NCBI GenBank assembly: GCA_014380605.1
Contig: JACMJO010000564.1
Coordinates: 1 to 9,098 of the forward strand
Reading direction: 5' to 3'
DNA: 9,098 nt
DNA from: Fimbriimonadaceae bacterium
GTDB lineage: Bacteria > Armatimonadota > Fimbriimonadia > Fimbriimonadales > Fimbriimonadaceae
The translations under genes and the position numbers were made by a program. Below are positions 7,017 through 9,098 of the stretch, in pieces. The notes under the pieces are model-generated. The model was not told where the DNA came from. It searched no databases and worked only from the letters and a program-made list of their open reading frames with translations. Numbering within the stretch: position 1 is the stretch's first letter; each line of letters opens with the position of its first letter.

Positions 7017-7022
7017 TAGTCT
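7017..7022 (+). promoter_or_regulatory. -10-like element before the lipid kinase
   Basis: TAGTCT (TANNNT) ends 7 nt before the GTG start at 7030, in the short gap after the previous gene. There is no Shine-Dalgarno sequence and no -35 at normal distance. It may drive a leaderless transcript in addition to read-through from the upstream gene. Confidence 0.35.
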
Positions 7023-7029
7023 ATAGGAT

Positions 7030-7914
7030 GTGTCACAAACCGCTGCCCTCATCGTGAATGGAAAGTCGCGGCGAGGGCGCGAGTGGTTTGCCCAGGCTGA
7101 AAACGCGCTGAAGGAAGCGGGAATAGAGCTCTCTATTTCCAAGCTCCTCAAAGATCCGCGTCAAATCTCTCCCATTGTGAAAGACGCAATAGCCAAAAAC
7201 ACTCCGCTCGTCTGTGTTGGAGGTGGGGACGGAACTTTCAGTGCGGTGGCTCAGCACTTCATCGGCAAGGAATCAATCCTCGGCGTACTACCGCTCGGCA
7301 CCGGAAACTCGCTGGCTCGCGACCTGGGAATCAATGCCAACGTCGAAGAAGCGGTCAAAACGGTGATCGAAGGCAGGGTCGAGCACATCGACCTCGGCAA
7401 AGTCAACAACGAGTACTTCGTCAACGTCGCGACCATCGGCCTCACCACCCGAATCGCCGAAGGGCTCGACGATGCGGCAAAGAAGCGTTTCGGGCGAGCC
7501 GTCTATCTATTTGCAATTATTAAGGCAGTCGCGAGCGCAAGCCCGTTTCGGGTCAGCCTCACGATTGAAGGGAAAGAGCATTCGTTTCGATCGTTCCAAG
7601 TCGTGGTCGGTAGCGGGCGCTATCATGGCGGGCCTTTTCCCGTCACGCCGGAAGCCAGCATCGAAAGCGGCAAGCTGGCCGGCTATGTTCTGACATCCAC
7701 GAGAAGATCGGTCCTTCTCAAGTACGGAATCAACCTTTGGCTCAAAAGGCAAACCGAGATGCCCGAGGTGTTTCAGTTTGAAGCAGAGACGCTTATGATC
7801 AAGACTATTCCAGTTAAACGGATTACGATCGATGGAGAGATCAAGATACGCACTCCGGGCGAGTTCAAAATCCTGCCCGCCGCCATAAAAGTTATGGCCC
7901 CCAACGAAAAATAA
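7030..7914 (+). CDS. diacylglycerol kinase family (YegS/DgkB-like) lipid kinase
   Basis: This 294-aa protein matches the usual ~300 aa of soluble bacterial lipid kinases, which phosphorylate diacylglycerol or a related lipid with ATP at the inner face of the membrane. Motifs seen are VNGKSRRG (9-16, nucleotide-binding start of the DAGK catalytic domain), VGGGDGTFSAV (63-73, the diagnostic GGDGT loop), LPLGTGNSLARDLG (87-100), NVATIGLTTRIAE (132-144), GSGRYHGG (194-201), and ITIDGEI (265-271), corresponding to the late DGE element of DgkB. It sits 17 nt behind the secretin-like gene, so the two are likely expressed together. The GTG start gives the expected N-terminus. The exact lipid (diacylglycerol, phosphatidylglycerol or a sphingoid base) cannot be read from sequence. 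Confidence 0.92.
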   Translation: MSQTAALIVNGKSRRGREWFAQAENALKEAGIELSISKLLKDPRQISPIVKDAIAKNTPLVCVGGGDGTFSAVAQHFIGKESILGVLPLGTGNSLARDLGINANVEEAVKTVIEGRVEHIDLGKVNNEYFVNVATIGLTTRIAEGLDDAAKKRFGRAVYLFAIIKAVASASPFRVSLTIEGKEHSFRSFQVVVGSGRYHGGPFPVTPEASIESGKLAGYVLTSTRRSVLLKYGINLWLKRQTEMPEVFQFEAETLMIKTIPVKRITIDGEIKIRTPGEFKILPAAIKVMAPNEK

Positions 7915-7939
7915 GATCCCAGCAGGAAACCGTGCCGGG

Positions 7940-7968
7940 TTGCCTTTCCGTACGTCTTGAAATAGAAT
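7940..7968 (+). promoter_or_regulatory. sigma70-type promoter of the outer-membrane barrel gene
   Basis: TTGCCT (7940-7945) and TAGAAT (7963-7968) are separated by exactly 17 nt. Predicted transcription start is near 7974-7976, giving a leader of about 46 nt that contains the small ORF at 7974-8024. Confidence 0.6.
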
Positions 7969-7973
7969 ATGTG

Positions 7974-8024
7974 ATGAACGCCCTGCATCGAGAGGTTTGG
8001 GGCGGCCAAGGAAGGTCTGAATGA
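7974..8024 (+). CDS. possible 16-codon leader ORF
   Basis: ATG 7974 opens a 16-residue frame whose TGA stop (8022-8024) overlaps the ATG of the barrel gene as ATGA. It begins at the predicted transcription start, so it would be read leaderless. The peptide shows no attenuation-type run of a single amino acid. Translational coupling to the downstream gene is possible, but chance occurrence is also likely. Confidence 0.2.
   Translation: MNALHREVWGGQGRSE
8008..8015 (+). promoter_or_regulatory. Shine-Dalgarno site of the barrel gene
   Basis: AAGGAAGG lies 5 nt before the ATG at 8021. This fixes the start in agreement with the signal peptide beginning MNKIL. Confidence 0.65.
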
Positions 8025-8587
8025 ACAAGATACTAGCGTTAATCGTTTCTGCTGCGGCAATCTCGACCGTGGCCCTCGCCACCGAGCCAGTAAAGCCAAC
8101 CAAGCCCCAAATGAATTTTGGAGGCGGCAAGTGGTCCATCCGAGTTTTCTACGGAATGCCAACGGGGGACATCAAGGACGATGGCGAAGTTGACAGCGTT
8201 TTCGGCGGCGGCCTGGATTACACCCTCCCCAATATGGGCCAGAGTACCGGTGGCAGCTTTAGCCTCGGAGTAGAGTACAGCACCTCCTCAGAAGGCGTAG
8301 CCGGGTTCCAGGTGCAGAACTATGGCATCTATGCCGGCTTTGCATTTCCTCTTGGACAGAACACCGGAATGGGCGGCTTGGAAGCCATCGTTCGAGCCGG
8401 TTACTTCAACACCAAGTTCGAGAACGACTTAATGGACGACAATCGATGGGGCTTTGGCTGGGACCTTGGTCTTCGCTATAAAGTCCAGAAGTTCTGGCTT
8501 GAGTTGTTTTATCGACAGCGCCCATCGCTCGATGGCGTCGACAACAACGCGATCGCGATCGGAGTGAATTTTCCAATCGGAAACTAA
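8021..8587 (+). CDS. small outer-membrane beta-barrel protein, putative
   Basis: This 188-aa protein has a clear Sec signal peptide: Lys at position 3, a hydrophobic core, and a cleavage site after ALA at about residue 20. The mature part alternates hydrophobic and polar residues in amphipathic strands rich in Gly and aromatics, for example WSIRVFYGMPTGD (38-50), GSFSLGVEYSTSS (78-90), NYGIYAGFAFPLG (100-112), AIVRAGYFNTKFE (122-134), GWDLGLRYKVQKFWLELFYRQ (146-166, ending in paired strands) and NAIAIGVNFPI (176-186). This is typical of an 8-strand-size OmpA/OmpW-like barrel, but I recognise no specific family motif. It does not end in Phe or Trp as most BAM substrates do. It is monocistronic, with its own promoter and a strong terminator, so it is probably well expressed. 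The function is unknown. Confidence 0.75.
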   Translation: MNKILALIVSAAAISTVALATEPVKPTKPQMNFGGGKWSIRVFYGMPTGDIKDDGEVDSVFGGGLDYTLPNMGQSTGGSFSLGVEYSTSSEGVAGFQVQNYGIYAGFAFPLGQNTGMGGLEAIVRAGYFNTKFENDLMDDNRWGFGWDLGLRYKVQKFWLELFYRQRPSLDGVDNNAIAIGVNFPIGN

Positions 8588-8607
8588 GTTCGTCGGGTTA
8601 GGTAGGA

Positions 8608-8643
8608 GCAGAGTGTGGCGATTTGCCACACTCTGCTTTTTTT
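8608..8643 (+). terminator. Rho-independent terminator after the barrel gene
   Basis: A perfect 12-bp stem (8608-8619 with 8625-8636) with a 5-nt loop is followed by seven T residues (8637-8643). The upstream side lacks an A-run, so it works for the plus-strand gene and not for the convergent gene at 8647. Confidence 0.95.
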
Positions 8644-8646
8644 AGT

Positions 8647-9098
8647 TTAATGGGGAGGGTTCGCGAGAGGGTAGCGAACTTTGTGATCTGGGTATTGGTC
8701 TAGACGAGCCTTGCCCCATCGGAGCCACTTGGCGTGGCCGTCCCAATAGATATAGTTGGCGCCCCCATTATGCCGGTCGTACTTAAGCCAACCTTCATTG
8801 GGCCTGCTTCCGCTTCCCCATCGCACCAACGCCGCCTCTCCGCCCCACGTGTCGTAGTCATCCTGCGGAACGTAGTAGAAGTCGCTTGAAGGGTCGCTAA
8901 ACCCTTCCGAGTTTCGCTCTGAGAACATGATGACATTCGGGTCGTCCAAGCTGGCCATCAGGGATTCGGTCGCGAAGTCGCTTAGGACACCTTCTTTCGC
9001 GTAGCGACAAGACTTGTGGGTGAAGATCGAGTTCAGAAGGTAGTTCCACATCGCCTGGTTCTTCATCCCAGCTTGGCATTGCTCGCCCAGCGGAGCCA
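8647..9098 (-). CDS. prepilin-like protein with H-X9-DG C-terminal motif (partial, 5' end beyond window)
   Basis: The visible C-terminal part is about 150 aa. Its hallmark is RHNGGANYIYWDGHAKW, where His is followed by nine residues and Asp-Gly, the H-X9-DG motif of the prepilin-type C-terminal domain. Before it come SLMASLDDPNVIMFSERN, equivalent to the usual 'pSdtilftE' strand, and an acidic, Trp/Tyr-rich loop that includes DDYDTWGG. In complete members an N-terminal type IV pilin/type II pseudopilin methylation helix precedes this domain; that part would lie past the right edge. An internal ATG at 9064-9066 exists, but the frame stays open through 9098 and the domain would start too late, so I treat the gene as cut by the window end. 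Members occur in many copies in Armatimonadota and Planctomycetota. They are presumed secreted or surface fibre components. Confidence 0.85.
   Translation of the reverse strand, partial: APLGEQCQAGMKNQAMWNYLLNSIFTHKSCRYAKEGVLSDFATESLMASLDDPNVIMFSERNSEGFSDPSSDFYYVPQDDYDTWGGEAALVRWGSGSRPNEGWLKYDRHNGGANYIYWDGHAKWLRWGKARLDQYPDHKVRYPLANPPH

Noticed and set aside
7925..7949. Hairpin after the lipid kinase as a terminator
   Set aside because: The stem is weak and interrupted, has no T-run, and overlaps the promoter of the next gene.
7507..8139. Minus-strand open frame (210 codons)
   Set aside because: It is a shadow of the lipid kinase and barrel genes; its translation has no motif and it crosses a good promoter.

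Overview
The window is a chromosomal-looking stretch from a Gram-negative-type (diderm) bacterium. Several genes point there: an 8-strand-like outer-membrane barrel protein, a secreted secretin-like protein, a Tat-exported PhoX-family protein and a prepilin-type protein with the H-X9-DG C-terminal motif. That last family is strongly expanded in Armatimonadota, Planctomycetota and related phyla. Together with the AraC-DinB fusion and the mixture of Shine-Dalgarno and apparently leaderless starts, I would guess Armatimonadota (Fimbriimonadia-like). This placement is an inference from gene content, not proof. I see no phage, plasmid, IS, CRISPR, tRNA or rRNA signal, and no evident new defence or biosynthetic system. 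The interest lies in small-scale architecture.

Layout, left to right. (1) A GAF-fold protein of the free-methionine-R-sulfoxide-reductase type (78-524, +) converges on a Tat-dependent PhoX/DUF839 protein (573-1949, -). The 48-nt gap holds a stem-loop and a four-unit octamer repeat that runs into the phoX-like stop codon. (2) Divergently from it starts mnmG (2038-3918, +), the FAD-dependent tRNA uridine-34 modification subunit. It is followed after 40 nt by a thioredoxin-reductase-like ferredoxin-NADP+ reductase (3959-4939, +), probably co-transcribed. (3) A 119-nt convergent spacer (4940-5058) is built almost entirely from short-period repeats that abut the stop codons on both sides. (4) An AraC-type HTH fused to a DinB domain (5059-5919, -) has a strong internal ribosome binding site and ATG at the domain boundary. 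(5) Divergent from it is a probable two-gene unit: a secreted secretin-like protein (6044-7012, +) and a diacylglycerol/YegS-type lipid kinase (7030-7914, +). (6) An outer-membrane barrel protein (8021-8587, +) has its own clear sigma70-type promoter, a tiny overlapping leader ORF and a textbook Rho-independent terminator. (7) A prepilin-like H-X9-DG protein enters from the right edge (8647-9098, -, partial).

How they work together: mnmG is housekeeping tRNA modification; the Fnr and the fRMsr-like protein are redox functions; the lipid kinase, barrel, secretin-like and prepilin-like proteins belong to the cell envelope. There is no sign that the whole window is one pathway. No gene-free stretch exceeds 300 bases; the longest are 5920-6043 (124 nt, divergent promoters) and 4940-5058 (119 nt, repeats).
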